NCBI GenBank assembly: GCA_020845695.1
Contig: JADLFG010000015.1
Span: forward strand, 147,936-211,935
DNA from: Thermoleophilia bacterium
GTDB taxonomy: Bacteria > Actinomycetota > Thermoleophilia > Gaiellales > Gaiellaceae
Reading direction: 5' to 3'
DNA length: 64,000 nt
Below the pieces are notes generated by a model. The model saw only the letters and a list, made by a program, of their open reading frames with translations, searched no databases and had not been told where the DNA came from. Shown here in pieces: positions 44,191 through 52,740 of the stretch. Position 1 is the stretch's first letter. Every line of letters starts with the position of its first letter. Made by a program: the position numbers and the translations under genes.

Positions 44191-45030
44191 TCAAGCCCGG
44201 CGGTCGCGGATCGCGCCGACCAGCTCGGCGAGCGTGGAGGTGTCCGCGGGCAAGGCGGCCAGGCGTTCCTCGACGCGGACACGCACCTCGTCGGCGATCT
44301 CCCGCGCGCGCTCGAGCCCGAACAGCGTCACGTACGTGACCTTCCCGGCCGACTCGTCCTTACCGGGAGTCTTCCCCAGCTCCTCCGCCGTGCCGGTCGC
44401 ATCGAGGATGTCGTCGACGATCTGGAACAGCAAGCCGACGTCGTCGCCGAACCCGTGCCAGGGCACGCGCTCCTCCGCCTCCACGCCCGCGAACGCGAGC
44501 GCGCAGCGCACGCACGCCCCGAGCAGCTTCCCGGTTTTCAACCGGTGCAACGCGGCCAGCTCCTCCGCTCCCGCCGCGCCCTCCTGGGTGATGTCCACGT
44601 ACTGCCCGCCGATCATCCCGAGCGTGGCCGCCGCCAGCTCGCGCGCCGGCTCCGGCGACGGTACGCTCAACGCGAGCCTGAACGCCTCCGCGAGCAACGC
44701 ATCCCCGGCGAGGATCGCGACCGCCTCCCCGAACCGGGCGTGGGCGCTTGGCTGGCCCCGCCTCAGGTCGTCGTCGTCGAGCGCCGGCAGGTCATCGTGG
44801 ACGAGCGAGAACGTGTGCACGAGCTCGAGCGAGCACGCGACCGGCAGGAGCTCCCGCGGCTCGCACCCGAGCGCCTCCCCCGTCGCCAGGCACAGCACGG
44901 GTCGGATCCGTTTGCCGCCGCCGAGCAGCGAGTAGCGCACCGCCTCCTCGAGCCCCTCGAGCTCATCGGAGAGCGCCAGCTCGCCGAGATACCTCTCGGC
45001 GAGCGCCCGCAGCTCGTCAGGCCGCCTCAT
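44191..45030 (-). CDS. ispA: Polyprenyl (farnesyl/geranylgeranyl) diphosphate synthase
   Basis: A 279-residue trans-isoprenyl diphosphate synthase. GGGKRIRPVLCLATGEALG binds substrate. The first Asp-rich motif is LVHDDLPALDDDDLRRGQPSAH and the second is QIVDDILDATG, with KTPGKDESAGKVTYV after it. Chain length cannot be settled by eye. The region before the first motif reads ACSLELVHTFSLVHDD, like short-chain enzymes. It overlaps the small gene upstream by 14 bp. In relatives xseA, xseB and dxs are often nearby; none is visible here. Confidence 0.92.
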   Translation of the reverse strand: MRRPDELRALAERYLGELALSDELEGLEEAVRYSLLGGGKRIRPVLCLATGEALGCEPRELLPVACSLELVHTFSLVHDDLPALDDDDLRRGQPSAHARFGEAVAILAGDALLAEAFRLALSVPSPEPARELAAATLGMIGGQYVDITQEGAAGAEELAALHRLKTGKLLGACVRCALAFAGVEAEERVPWHGFGDDVGLLFQIVDDILDATGTAEELGKTPGKDESAGKVTYVTLFGLERAREIADEVRVRVEERLAALPADTSTLAELVGAIRDRRA

Positions 45031-45223
45031 CGCCTCCCCGCAGCTCAGGGCCGGCGCGCCGCTGCCGCTCGATCTCGGCCTGGACCTCCTTCGCCAGGTC
45101 CACGAGGTCCTGCAACACGTCGACGGCTGCGTCCGAGCTGTCCGCGGTCTCGAGCCTGTCCCGGGCCTCGTCGAGCCGCGCGAGCAGCCCCTCGAGCCGC
45201 GCCCTCGTGTCCTCGCCCGTCAC
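45017..45223 (-). CDS. Small helical protein in the xseB position
   Basis: A 68-residue, mostly helical acidic protein (RLEGLLARLDEARDRL, then VLQDLVDLAKEVQAEIERQR). It lies between nusB (4-bp overlap) and ispA (14-bp overlap), where the exonuclease VII small subunit gene often sits. It does not show the usual XseB pattern of F-x-EAL-x-L-x-IV-x-LE-x-GE, and there is no xseA. I therefore call it hypothetical. Tight overlaps make it very likely to be translated. Confidence 0.65.
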   Translation of the reverse strand: MTGEDTRARLEGLLARLDEARDRLETADSSDAAVDVLQDLVDLAKEVQAEIERQRRAGPELRGGDEAA

Positions 45224-45618
45224 GCGCCAACTCTACCGGGCGCCCCGGCAGCTTCACGCGCGATCCGCGCCAGGATCCCGTTCACGAGCCGGGCGGCCTC
45301 CGCCGACGCGTAGCGCTTCGCCAGGCTGACCGCTTCGTTGATCGCCACCTCGACCGGGACCTGCGCTCGATCGAGCTCCCGGATCGCGATCCGAAGCACG
45401 TTGCGCTCGACCGCGCCCAGCCGGTCGGCGGTCCATTCGACCGCGGCCGCCGTGATCCGCGCGTCCAGCTCCGTGGCCCGCGCCACGACCTCCTCGGCGA
45501 GCGCGCGCGCGAACTCGTCCACCTCCCCCTCGAACAGCGACGCGAGCGGCTGCCCCGTCAGGTCCCACTGGTAGAGGAGAAACAGCGCCTGGCGCCGCGC
45601 GGCCCGCCGACCGCTCAT
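45220..45618 (-). CDS. nusB: Transcription antitermination factor NusB
   Basis: A 132-residue all-helical RNA-binding protein that works with NusE at boxA sites in rRNA operons. RRAARRQALFLLYQWDLTG opens the fold, and NVLRIAIRELDRAQVPVEVAINEAVSLAKRY is the conserved core. AARLVNGILARIAR ends it. The ATG at 45618 overlaps the accC stop. Confidence 0.95.
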   Translation of the reverse strand: MSGRRAARRQALFLLYQWDLTGQPLASLFEGEVDEFARALAEEVVARATELDARITAAAVEWTADRLGAVERNVLRIAIRELDRAQVPVEVAINEAVSLAKRYASAEAARLVNGILARIAREAAGAPGRVGA

Positions 45619-46970
45619 GCCGCCCCCAGCGACGCCAGCCCGTCCCGGGCCTCGTGCAGGAACGCGGTCGTGTAGGACCCGACCCGGAACTCGTCGCTCG
45701 CGAGAATGTCGAGCGCGAGCTCCCGCGTGGTCGGGACCCCCTCGATCTCGAGCTCGGTCAACGCCCGCGCAGCGCGGGCGATCGCCTGGTGCCGATCCGC
45801 GTCCCACACGATCACCTTCGCGACCAGCGAGTCGTAGTACGGAGGGATCGCGTAGCCCTCGTACACGTGGGTGTCCACGCGGACGCCCGCCCCGAGCGGC
45901 GGCCGGAACCGCGTCACCGTCCCCGGCGCGGGCATGAATCCGCGCGCCGGGTCCTCCGCGTTGATCCGAACCTCGATCGAGTGACCGTGCCGCCCCGCTC
46001 GCCCGGCGAGCGGCAGCCCGCGGCCGGCGGCCACCGCAAGCTGACCCCGGACGAGGTCGATCCCCGTGACGAGCTCCGTCACGGGGTGCTCGACCTGCAA
46101 CCGCGTGTTCATCTCGATGAAGAAGAACTCGGCGCCGGCGACGAGGAACTCGACCGTGCCCGCACCCCGGTAGCGGATCGACTCGCACGCCCGCCGGGCG
46201 GCCTCCTCGAGCCCATCCCGCAGCTCGTCCGTGACCCCGGGGGATGGGGACTCCTCGACCAGCTTCTGGTGGCGACGCTGGATCGAGCAGTCGCGATCCC
46301 CGAGCGTGAGCACGCCCCCCTCGCCGTCGCACAGAACCTGGATCTCGACATGGCGCGCGAGCTGCACCGCGCGCTCGAGATAGAGCGACCCGTCCGAGAA
46401 CGCCGCGTGCGCCTCCGCCGCGGCCGCGTGGTAGGCGTCGTCGAGCCCTTCGGGGTCGGCGACGAGTCGCATGCCCCGTCCGCCACCGCCGGCGGTCGCC
46501 TTCAGGAGCACGGGGTAGCCCACCTCCGCCGCGACCCGTCTGGCGTCGTCGAGCCCGCCGAGCCCGGACTTTCCCGGCACGATCGGCACCCCGGCCTGCC
46601 GCATCTTCTCCCGCGCCCGGGCCTTGTCCCCCATCAGCTCGATCGAGTCGGGCCGCGGCCCGACGAAGACGAGATCGGCGTCCTCGCACGCGCGGGCGAA
46701 CGCAGCGTTCTCCGAGAGGAAGCCGTAGCCGGGGTGCACCGCCTGGCAGCCGGTCGTCTTCGCGGCGCCGATCAGCGACGGCACGCTGAGGTAGCTCTCC
46801 GCCGGCGGCGGCGGCCCGATGCACACCGCTCGATCCGCGAGGCGTACATGCAGGGACTCACGGTCGGCGGTCGAGTAGACGGCGACGGCCTCGATCCCGA
46901 GCTCGCGGCAGGCTCTGATCACGCGCACCGCGATCTCGCCGCGGTTCGCGATGAGGATGCGCCGAAGCAC
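45615..46970 (-). CDS. accC: Biotin carboxylase (acetyl-CoA carboxylase subunit)
   Basis: A 451-residue ATP-grasp enzyme that carboxylates the biotin of AccB. The N-terminus is RRILIANRGEIAVRVIRACRELG. VHPGYGFLSENAAFA, KATAGGGGRGMRLV (ATP lid), RDCSIQRRHQKLVEESPSP, FIEMNTRLQVEHPVTE and the end EGVPTTRELALDIL are all in order. It follows the carrier-protein fusion gene by 7 bp. The two together form the carboxylase half of acetyl-CoA (or a related) carboxylase. Confidence 0.97.
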   Translation of the reverse strand: MLRRILIANRGEIAVRVIRACRELGIEAVAVYSTADRESLHVRLADRAVCIGPPPPAESYLSVPSLIGAAKTTGCQAVHPGYGFLSENAAFARACEDADLVFVGPRPDSIELMGDKARAREKMRQAGVPIVPGKSGLGGLDDARRVAAEVGYPVLLKATAGGGGRGMRLVADPEGLDDAYHAAAAEAHAAFSDGSLYLERAVQLARHVEIQVLCDGEGGVLTLGDRDCSIQRRHQKLVEESPSPGVTDELRDGLEEAARRACESIRYRGAGTVEFLVAGAEFFFIEMNTRLQVEHPVTELVTGIDLVRGQLAVAAGRGLPLAGRAGRHGHSIEVRINAEDPARGFMPAPGTVTRFRPPLGAGVRVDTHVYEGYAIPPYYDSLVAKVIVWDADRHQAIARAARALTELEIEGVPTTRELALDILASDEFRVGSYTTAFLHEARDGLASLGAA

Positions 46971-46977
46971 GGCTGCC

Positions 46978-48780
46978 CTAGAGCGCGTCGAGAGGACGCC
47001 CGTCGGCCGGCTCGAGCTCGAACAGGAGCTGCCCGTACTCGACCGGCTGGGCGTTCTCGACGTGGGCCGAGCGGACGACGGCGTCGATCTCGGACTTGAC
47101 CTCGTTGAAGAGCTTCATCGCCTCGAGCAGGCAGAGCGTCTGCCCGGCGGCGACGGTGTCGCCAACCTGGACGAACGGGGGTGCACCGGGCTGCGGCGCC
47201 AGGTAGCAGACACCGACCATCGGCGACTCGACGCGGACGACGCCGTCCCGGGGCACCCCCGCTGGCAGCTCCTGGTGGGTCATGGTCTCCGGCGGGGCCG
47301 CCGGCACCACCAGCTGCGGGCGCTCCTCGCTGCGCCGAACCGTCACACGTGTCTCGCCTTCCTCGATCGTGACCTCGCCGATCCCGGACTCCTGGACGAT
47401 GTCGATCAGCTCCCGGATCCGGTCGGCCTGGGTCTCGCCGACGCCGGCGGCGGGCAGATCCTCGCCGCGGGCCCGGGCCCTGATCGTGCGCAAGAGCGCC
47501 TCCGCCTCCTCCCCGAACAGCGCGAGCAAGAGCAGGTCCTCCTCGCTCGAGGCGAGCCCGTCAGCCGCCTCCCGCAAGGCGCGGAGATCGGGCGGCGGCT
47601 GCTCGGGAAGGTCGCCGCCGAGCAGCTCGACGGCCCGGCTGACAACCGGGTCGATCGGCCGTGGGGGTGTCCCCCAGCGGCCGGCGACGAGGAGTCGCAC
47701 CTCGTCGACGACGGTCTGCCAGCGCTGCGCCGAGAGGATATGCAGCAGCGCCTGGGAGCCGAGCACGTTACCGATCGGGGAGCCGAGCGGCGGCCAGCCG
47801 CACTCCCGCCGGACCCGCAGCAGCTCGTCGATCACCTCGTCCAGGCGATCCGCGAGGTTCGATGCGCGCAGCCGGTCGTCGATACCCGAGACGAGCCCCG
47901 CGGGCAGCCTGTGCTCAGCGGCGCGCACCGCGTCGCGCGGCGTGAGTGGCGGTACCGGCATGTCGCCGAGCTCGAGGTCGACGTGCTCGCAGGCCTCCCA
48001 GAGCGCCGCGAGGTCGACTCCGGTCTCGAGGCCAATGCCCGCGAGCGACTGCGAGAGCGCTTCCGCCGAGGGTCGGTAGAGCGTGATCGCAACGGGGTAG
48101 ATCGCGCACGCGACGGGTGACGCCCCGCCGCGGGCGCCTTCGAGCGCGGCGGCGAGCGCGCGGCCGGCCGCTCCCTGGCAGTAGAGGCCGACCGGTAGCC
48201 CGCTCGCCTCGCGCACCTGCTCGACGACGGCGCGCACGTGGGCAGCATCGAGGGAGCCCGCGGGGTCTGAGACCATGATTCGCGCCGCCCCGAGGGCGGC
48301 GACCTGACGGGCTCGCTCGGCGAGCTCATCGGGCTCGCCACCGGGTCCGGGGTTGTGGACGAGGCCGGCGACGACCTCCTTCCCCGCCTCGCGAACAGCA
48401 TCCACCGCCGCGGCAAGCCTGGCCACGTCGTTGAGCGGGTCGGAGATGCGGAACACGTCGATGCCGCTCTCGGCGGCGCTGTGCACGAAGCGGCGCACGA
48501 GATCCTCGTCGAGGGGCCTCGACCCGACGAGGAAGCGGCCGCGGAGCGCGATCGCGAGCGGTGTCGTGCAGCGCGCCTTGAGCGCCCTGATCCGCGCCCA
48601 CGGGCTCTCGACACCGTCGCGGACGCACGCGTCGAAGCACCCGCCGCCCGAGACCTCGAGGCAGCCGAACCCAGCCCGGTCGAGGATCGAGGCGAGCTCG
48701 AGCAACCGCGCAGACCCGATGTGCTTCGCGAGCGGCTCCTGGCTGAGGAGCCGGATCGTGGTGTCCCAGAGCTCGGCCAC
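46978..48780 (-). CDS. Degenerate carboxyltransferase domain fused to biotin carboxyl carrier protein AccB
   Basis: A 600-residue fusion. Residues 1-445 align with the carboxyltransferase of oxaloacetate decarboxylase alpha / pyruvate carboxylase B (LEVSGGGCFDACVRDGVESPWARIRALK, SGIDVFRISDPLNDV, RECGWPPLGSPIGNVLGSQAL). The catalytic set is lost. The family RDAHQS motif reads WDTTIR (D6 kept). The carbamylated lysine of the I-K-D-M-A-G motif is S171. The metal histidines of H-S-H are Y200 and Q202. Residues 452-600 are a complete AccB: the N-terminal helix DRIRELIDIVQESGIGEVTIEEGE, and biotinyl K556 in LLEAMKLFNE. The N-terminal part is probably a scaffold rather than an enzyme. It is followed directly by accC. 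Confidence 0.85.
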   Translation of the reverse strand: MAELWDTTIRLLSQEPLAKHIGSARLLELASILDRAGFGCLEVSGGGCFDACVRDGVESPWARIRALKARCTTPLAIALRGRFLVGSRPLDEDLVRRFVHSAAESGIDVFRISDPLNDVARLAAAVDAVREAGKEVVAGLVHNPGPGGEPDELAERARQVAALGAARIMVSDPAGSLDAAHVRAVVEQVREASGLPVGLYCQGAAGRALAAALEGARGGASPVACAIYPVAITLYRPSAEALSQSLAGIGLETGVDLAALWEACEHVDLELGDMPVPPLTPRDAVRAAEHRLPAGLVSGIDDRLRASNLADRLDEVIDELLRVRRECGWPPLGSPIGNVLGSQALLHILSAQRWQTVVDEVRLLVAGRWGTPPRPIDPVVSRAVELLGGDLPEQPPPDLRALREAADGLASSEEDLLLLALFGEEAEALLRTIRARARGEDLPAAGVGETQADRIRELIDIVQESGIGEVTIEEGETRVTVRRSEERPQLVVPAAPPETMTHQELPAGVPRDGVVRVESPMVGVCYLAPQPGAPPFVQVGDTVAAGQTLCLLEAMKLFNEVKSEIDAVVRSAHVENAQPVEYGQLLFELEPADGRPLDAL

Positions 48781-48794
48781 GGCGCCTCGCGCGG

Positions 48795-49361
48795 TCAGAC
48801 GCGCGAGATGTACCGGCGCTCGCGCGTGTCGATCTTGAGCCGGTCGCCGGTGTTGACGAAGAGGGGAACCTGGATCACGGCTCCGGTCTCAAGCGTCGCG
48901 GGCTTCGTGACGTTCGAGACCGTGTCGCCCTTGACACCCGGCTCCGTGTCCACGACCGCGAGCTCGACGGACGCCGGCAGCTCGACGCCCGCGGGCCGCC
49001 CGTCGAGGGTGAGGAGCAGCACGGTTGCGGACGGCTGGAGGAAGTCGAGCTCCTCCTCGACCTCGGCACGCGGAAAGGAGACCTGCTCGAACGTCTCCTG
49101 ATCCATGAACACGACCTCGTCGCCCGCGTCGTAGAGGTACTGGACGCTCTTCGTCTCCGTGTGGACGCGGGGCATCTTCTCCCCGGCCCGGAACGTCCGG
49201 TCGACGACGGCACCGCTCCCGGCGTTCTTCAGCTTCGTGCGGACGAACGCTCCGCCCTTGCCGGGCTTGACATGCTGGAACTCGACGATCTTCCAGACCT
49301 GCCCGTCGACCTCGACATGCATGCCGTTCTTGAACTGGTTGGTGGAGATGATCTCGGCCAC
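48795..49361 (-). CDS. efp: Translation elongation factor P
   Basis: A 188-residue factor that relieves ribosome stalling at polyproline. The three beta-barrels are recognisable: ISTNQFKNGMHVEVDGQVWKIVEFQHVKPGKGGAFVRTKLKN (loop with the modifiable lysine of PGKG), VVFMDQETFEQV, and the end GDTVSNVTKPATLETGAVIQVPLFVN. GTG 49361 is preferred over GTG 49367 because a TAGCAT -10 at 49373-49368 ends 6 bp before it and would overlap the other. It is useful in a proteome with so many proline stalks. Confidence 0.95.
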   Translation of the reverse strand: MAEIISTNQFKNGMHVEVDGQVWKIVEFQHVKPGKGGAFVRTKLKNAGSGAVVDRTFRAGEKMPRVHTETKSVQYLYDAGDEVVFMDQETFEQVSFPRAEVEEELDFLQPSATVLLLTLDGRPAGVELPASVELAVVDTEPGVKGDTVSNVTKPATLETGAVIQVPLFVNTGDRLKIDTRERRYISRV

Positions 49362-49367
49362 GCGCAC

Positions 49368-49373
49368 ATGCTA
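49368..49373 (-). promoter_or_regulatory. -10 element of efp (leaderless geometry), decides the start
   Basis: TAGCAT on the minus strand abuts GTG 49367 and lies 6 bp before GTG 49361, which favours the latter as start. Confidence 0.5.
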
Positions 49374-49486
49374 GTGGGGGCGAGACGTGTCTGGCCCGGG
49401 TTGGCTGCGAAACTGTGTCTCGACCCCGGCTCCCGCCCCGCCGGGTGTCGCGCCGCAACCTGCCTCAGGCATGGGCTCGCGGGCCG

Positions 49487-49509
49487 TGTCCGGGGTCTGA
49501 CCCCGGACA
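49487..49509. repeat. REP palindrome variant in a 23-bp perfect inverted repeat
   Basis: GGGGTCTGACCCC (49492-49504) is extended by TGTCC and GGACA to a perfect 23-bp inverted repeat. With one mismatch the symmetry reaches GGCC on both sides (49482-49514). Only one palindrome unit is present. Confidence 0.85.
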
Positions 49510-49574
49510 TGGCCCGGAAGACCGGGGAGCAAACGCTCTCGCTCCGGCACGCGACGGTCAACCCGAGCTGCCCC

Positions 49575-49593
49575 GGACCTGGGAGCCAGGTCC
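49575..49593. repeat. Perfect 8-bp stem hairpin
   Basis: GGACCTGG (49575-49582), loop GAG, CCAGGTCC (49586-49593). There is no T-run on either side, so a terminator function is not supported. Confidence 0.6.
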
Positions 49594-49639
49594 AGGAGCT
49601 GCGCCGGATAGGGGCGCCGGCCATGACCCAGCAGGCCAT

Positions 49640-49662
49640 GCCCCGGGTCAGACCCCCGGACC
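49640..49662. repeat. Partial REP palindrome
   Basis: GGGTCAGACCCC at 49645-49656 lacks one G of the unit and is bordered by CCCC and CGG. It resembles the variant at 49487 but has decayed. Confidence 0.65.
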
Positions 49663-49795
49663 CGGCCCGCAGAGGACGGAGCGGATGCTCCCCGGTCCGC
49701 CAACCTGGTGCGCGCCATGGCATGCCCACCCTCCGGCGCGCATCCTGACCCGCGAAGCCCCGCCGGCGGCCGGCCGAGCAGCCCGGCCGCCCGGT

Positions 49796-50851
49796 TCAGC
49801 CGACGACGACGAGGTCTTTCGTGATCGGTGTCAGGAGCTCGAGCCCGTCGGCGGTAACGACGACGAGGTCCTCGATCCGCATGCCGCCGAGCCCGCTCAG
49901 GTAGATGCCGGGCTCGACCGTGAGAGCATTGCCCGCCTCGACCGTGTCTTTGGACGTCTTGGCGAGGCGGGGCTCCTCGTGGATCTCGAGCCCGACCGCG
50001 TGGCCGAGGTTGTGCATGACCTCGTACCCGGCGTCGCTCAGCATCCCCCGGGCGACCGCGTCCACGTCGCGGCAGGCGACACCGGCGCGCAGCGCCTCGA
50101 GCGACGCCAGCTGCGCCGCCCGGCACACCGTGTAGGCGCGTCCCAGCTCCCCGGCCAGCTCGCCCGTCGCGAACGTCCGGGTGCAGTCCGAGCAGTACCC
50201 GTCGACCACGCACCCGGCATCCACGACCACCGTCTCCCCGACGCCGATCTCCCTGCGACCCGGATGGTGGTGCGGACGCGCCGCGTTCGGTCCGCTCGCA
50301 ACGATCGTGTCGAACGCGAGCGCCTCCGCTCCGAGCTCGCGGAGCATCCGCTCGAACCACCAGGCGACCTCCACCTCGGTCCGACCGACGAGCCGCTCCC
50401 GCCCGAGCAGCTCGAACGCCTCGGAGAGCAGCGCCGCCGAGCGCCGCAGCGCGTCGAGCTCGTCGGCATCCTTAACGGCTCGCAGTCGCTCGACCGCCCC
50501 CTGGACCGGCACCAGCTCGACACCGCCGCCGGCAAGCGTCCGGTGGGAGGAGAAGCTGACATGCTCCGCCTCGAACGCGACCGGGCCCTCCGTGAGCTTC
50601 CGCAGCGACTCGCGCAGGAACACCGGCAGCTCCCGGTCGGCCTGCACGAGCTCGACACCCGGGACGGCCCGGGCGGCATCGACGTAGCGGCCGTCGGTCA
50701 GGAGCAGGGCGCGCCCGCCGTCGACGAGCAGCGCGGCGTTCGAGCTCTCGAACCCGGTCAGGTAGCGGACGTTGACCGACGCCGTGACGAGAATCGCGGG
50801 CGCGCCCAGCTCGAGCAGCCGCGCCCGCAGCCGCTCGACCCGCCCGGTCAC
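49796..50851 (-). CDS. pepQ: M24 family Xaa-Pro peptidase
   Basis: A 351-residue aminopeptidase P/prolidase-type enzyme. The N-terminal domain starts RVERLRARLLELGAPAILVTASVNVRYLTGF. The pita-bread catalytic domain has the five metal ligands in VVVDAGCVVDGYCSDCTRTF (two Asp), HNLGHAVGLEIHEEP (His), LTVEPGIYL (Glu) and GGMRIEDLVVV (Glu). GTG 50851 overlaps the aroQ stop as GTGA. The order aroQ-pepQ-efp is common in Gram-positive bacteria. Confidence 0.93.
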   Translation of the reverse strand: MTGRVERLRARLLELGAPAILVTASVNVRYLTGFESSNAALLVDGGRALLLTDGRYVDAARAVPGVELVQADRELPVFLRESLRKLTEGPVAFEAEHVSFSSHRTLAGGGVELVPVQGAVERLRAVKDADELDALRRSAALLSEAFELLGRERLVGRTEVEVAWWFERMLRELGAEALAFDTIVASGPNAARPHHHPGRREIGVGETVVVDAGCVVDGYCSDCTRTFATGELAGELGRAYTVCRAAQLASLEALRAGVACRDVDAVARGMLSDAGYEVMHNLGHAVGLEIHEEPRLAKTSKDTVEAGNALTVEPGIYLSGLGGMRIEDLVVVTADGLELLTPITKDLVVVG

Positions 50852-51276
50852 GTCCGCCCCGCCAGCCACTCGAGCGCCTCCCGGTAGCCCTCCGGCCCCT
50901 TGCCGAGGATCCGGTGGGCGGCGACGTCCTCGAGCACGGAGCGACGCCGCCACTCCTCCCGCTCGAGGATGTTCGACAGGTGCACCTCGACGACGGGCGC
51001 GCCGATCAGCTCGACGGCGTCGCGAATCGCGTAGCTGTAGTGCGTCCACGCGCCCGGATTGAGTACCACCCCGTCCGCCCAGCGGCGAGCGTCGTGGCAC
51101 CAGTCGATGAACTGCCCCTCGTGGTTGGTCTGGAAGCAGCGGACGGACACGTCGAGCGCCATCCCCCACTCGTACAGCCGCGTCTCGAGCTCCGCGTAGG
51201 TGAGCCCGCCGTAGAGCGCGGGATCGCGGTCGCCGAGCGCGTTCAGGTTGGCCCCGTTGATGACGGCAATCCGCAC
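50848..51276 (-). CDS. aroQ: 3-dehydroquinate dehydratase, type II
   Basis: A 142-residue enzyme, step three of the shikimate pathway. IAVINGANLNALGDRDPALYGGLTYAE contains the active-site tyrosine loop. RCFQTNHEGQFIDWCHDA, VVLNPGAWTHYSYAIRDAV and VEVHLSNILEREEWRR are all conserved. It belongs to the aroC-aroK/B-aroQ operon. Confidence 0.96.
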   Translation of the reverse strand: MRIAVINGANLNALGDRDPALYGGLTYAELETRLYEWGMALDVSVRCFQTNHEGQFIDWCHDARRWADGVVLNPGAWTHYSYAIRDAVELIGAPVVEVHLSNILEREEWRRRSVLEDVAAHRILGKGPEGYREALEWLAGRT

Positions 51277-51288
51277 TCGAGCACCAGT

Positions 51289-52731
51289 CTACGCAGCCAC
51301 GAGCGCGCCGAGCGCAGCCCTGACCTCTTCGCTCGGAAGCTCGACCGGGAACGCGGGCTTGCCGGGAGCCTCGAGCAGGACGAGCCGGATCCGGCCGCCC
51401 AGCGCCTTCTTGTCCCGGCTCATCGCCTCCCAGGCCGCCCCGAGCTCCACCCTCGCCCGCTCGACCGGAAGCAGCTCCTCGACCTCGGTGAGCACGGCCG
51501 GGTCAAGCCCGAGATGGCGGACGGACAGGGAGAGCGCCGCGCGCAGCCCGAGCGCGACCGCCTGCCCGTGGGTCGGCTCTCGGTAGCGGCCGGCCGCCTC
51601 GAGCGCATGCGCGAACGTGTGGCCGAGGTTGAGGATCACCCTGCGGCCGCGCTCGAGCGGGTCGGCGAGGCAGACCGAGGTCTTGAACGCGGCGCAGCCG
51701 CGGACGAGCTGCTCGTCGGGGAGCCGCCACAGCTCCCGGTTGGCGAGCAGCCCCGTCTTGACGACCTCGGCCATTCCCTCGGCGCGCTGGCGCCCGGGCA
51801 GCGTCGCGAGCAGAGCGGGGTCCGCGACGACCCGCGCGGGCGGGTGGAAGGCTCCGACGAGGTTCTTCCCCTTCGCCAGGTCGACGCCGGTCTTGCCCCC
51901 GATCGCGGCGTCGACCTGCCCCACGAGCGACGACGGAACCGCCACCCAGGCGACGCCCCGCAGGTAGGTGGCGGCGACGAACCCGGCCACGTCGGTGGTG
52001 GTGCCGCCACCGAGGGCGACGATCGTGCCGGAGCGGTCGAGCGCGAGATCGGCCCAGAGCCGCCCGCAGACCGAGAGCCGCTTGGCCGCCTCCCCGGACG
52101 GCACGACGTGCGTGTCGCCGAGCCGCTGCCCGAGCGCGGGCCGGTGCAGATCGAGGACGCGCTCGTCGGCGACGAGCGCGACCGGGCCGTCGCCGGGGAC
52201 GAGCTCGTCGAGCCGCGTGAGCGCCCCGCGCTCGACGATCACGTCGCCCGCCGCGAGCAGCACGCCGTCGGCGTCCCGGGCGGCCGCGTCGGCCGCCTCG
52301 AGGTAGACCGGAAGCCGCTCGTCGTAGAGCGCGCGGAACGTGTCCTCGTCGGCGGCGAGCGGCCTGTGGCTCGTCCGGGAGACCCTAAGCCACGCCTCGT
52401 CGGGCTCGATCTCAAGCAGCACGGTGAACGCGCGCGCGAGCAGCGCCTCGCGGGTCTCGGGGCGCGTGACGCCGCCCCCGCCGAGTGCGAGCACGTGGGG
52501 CTCGTGGCGGTCGAGCAGCTCCCGAGTCAGCTCGCTCTCGGCGTTGCGAAACCAGAGCTCGCCGCGCTCGGCGAACAGCTCGGGGATCGTGAGTCCGTGG
52601 TGGTGCTCGAGCTGCGCGTCGACATCGACGAACGGCCGCGCGCAGAGCCGGGCGACCTCGGCGCCAACGGTGGTCTTGCCGGCGCCCATGAAGCCGATCA
52701 GGGCGATGTGGCGGCCCGCGGCTTGCATCAC
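51289..52731 (-). CDS. aroKB: Shikimate kinase / 3-dehydroquinate synthase fusion
   Basis: A 480-residue bifunctional protein. Residues 1-165 are shikimate kinase (IALIGFMGAGKTTVGAEVARL as P-loop, FVDVDAQLEHHHG, FRNAESELTREL, LALGGGG). Residues 175-480 are dehydroquinate synthase (GEAAKRLSVCGRLW, ALGGGTTTDVAGFVAATYLRGV, PSSLVGQVDAAIGGKTGVDLAKGKN and NLGHTFAHALE with metal ligands). The enzymes catalyse steps five and two of the pathway. It follows aroC by 9 bp. The two are separate adjacent genes in many relatives. Confidence 0.95.
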   Translation of the reverse strand: MMQAAGRHIALIGFMGAGKTTVGAEVARLCARPFVDVDAQLEHHHGLTIPELFAERGELWFRNAESELTRELLDRHEPHVLALGGGGVTRPETREALLARAFTVLLEIEPDEAWLRVSRTSHRPLAADEDTFRALYDERLPVYLEAADAAARDADGVLLAAGDVIVERGALTRLDELVPGDGPVALVADERVLDLHRPALGQRLGDTHVVPSGEAAKRLSVCGRLWADLALDRSGTIVALGGGTTTDVAGFVAATYLRGVAWVAVPSSLVGQVDAAIGGKTGVDLAKGKNLVGAFHPPARVVADPALLATLPGRQRAEGMAEVVKTGLLANRELWRLPDEQLVRGCAAFKTSVCLADPLERGRRVILNLGHTFAHALEAAGRYREPTHGQAVALGLRAALSLSVRHLGLDPAVLTEVEELLPVERARVELGAAWEAMSRDKKALGGRIRLVLLEAPGKPAFPVELPSEEVRAALGALVAA

Positions 52732-52740
52732 GGGCGCCCT

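Larger units (their letters stand above)
49374..49795. other. Gene-free stretch of about 420 bp with REP remnants
   Basis: No frame here has a plausible product; the long minus-strand frame crossing it is low-complexity Arg/Gly/Pro sequence in the shadow of the peptidase gene. It contains one REP palindrome (49487-49509), a partial REP (49640-49662) and a perfect 8-bp hairpin (49575-49593). It looks like an accumulation site for REP sequence between efp and the pepQ-like gene. Confidence 0.7.

Noticed and set aside
45017..45223. Exonuclease VII small subunit (xseB)
   Set aside because: The position fits, but the residue pattern does not and xseA is absent; kept as hypothetical.
49371..50360. 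Minus-strand open frame of 329 codons crossing the gene-free stretch
   Set aside because: Low-complexity Arg/Gly sequence overlapping pepQ in another frame; no homology pattern.
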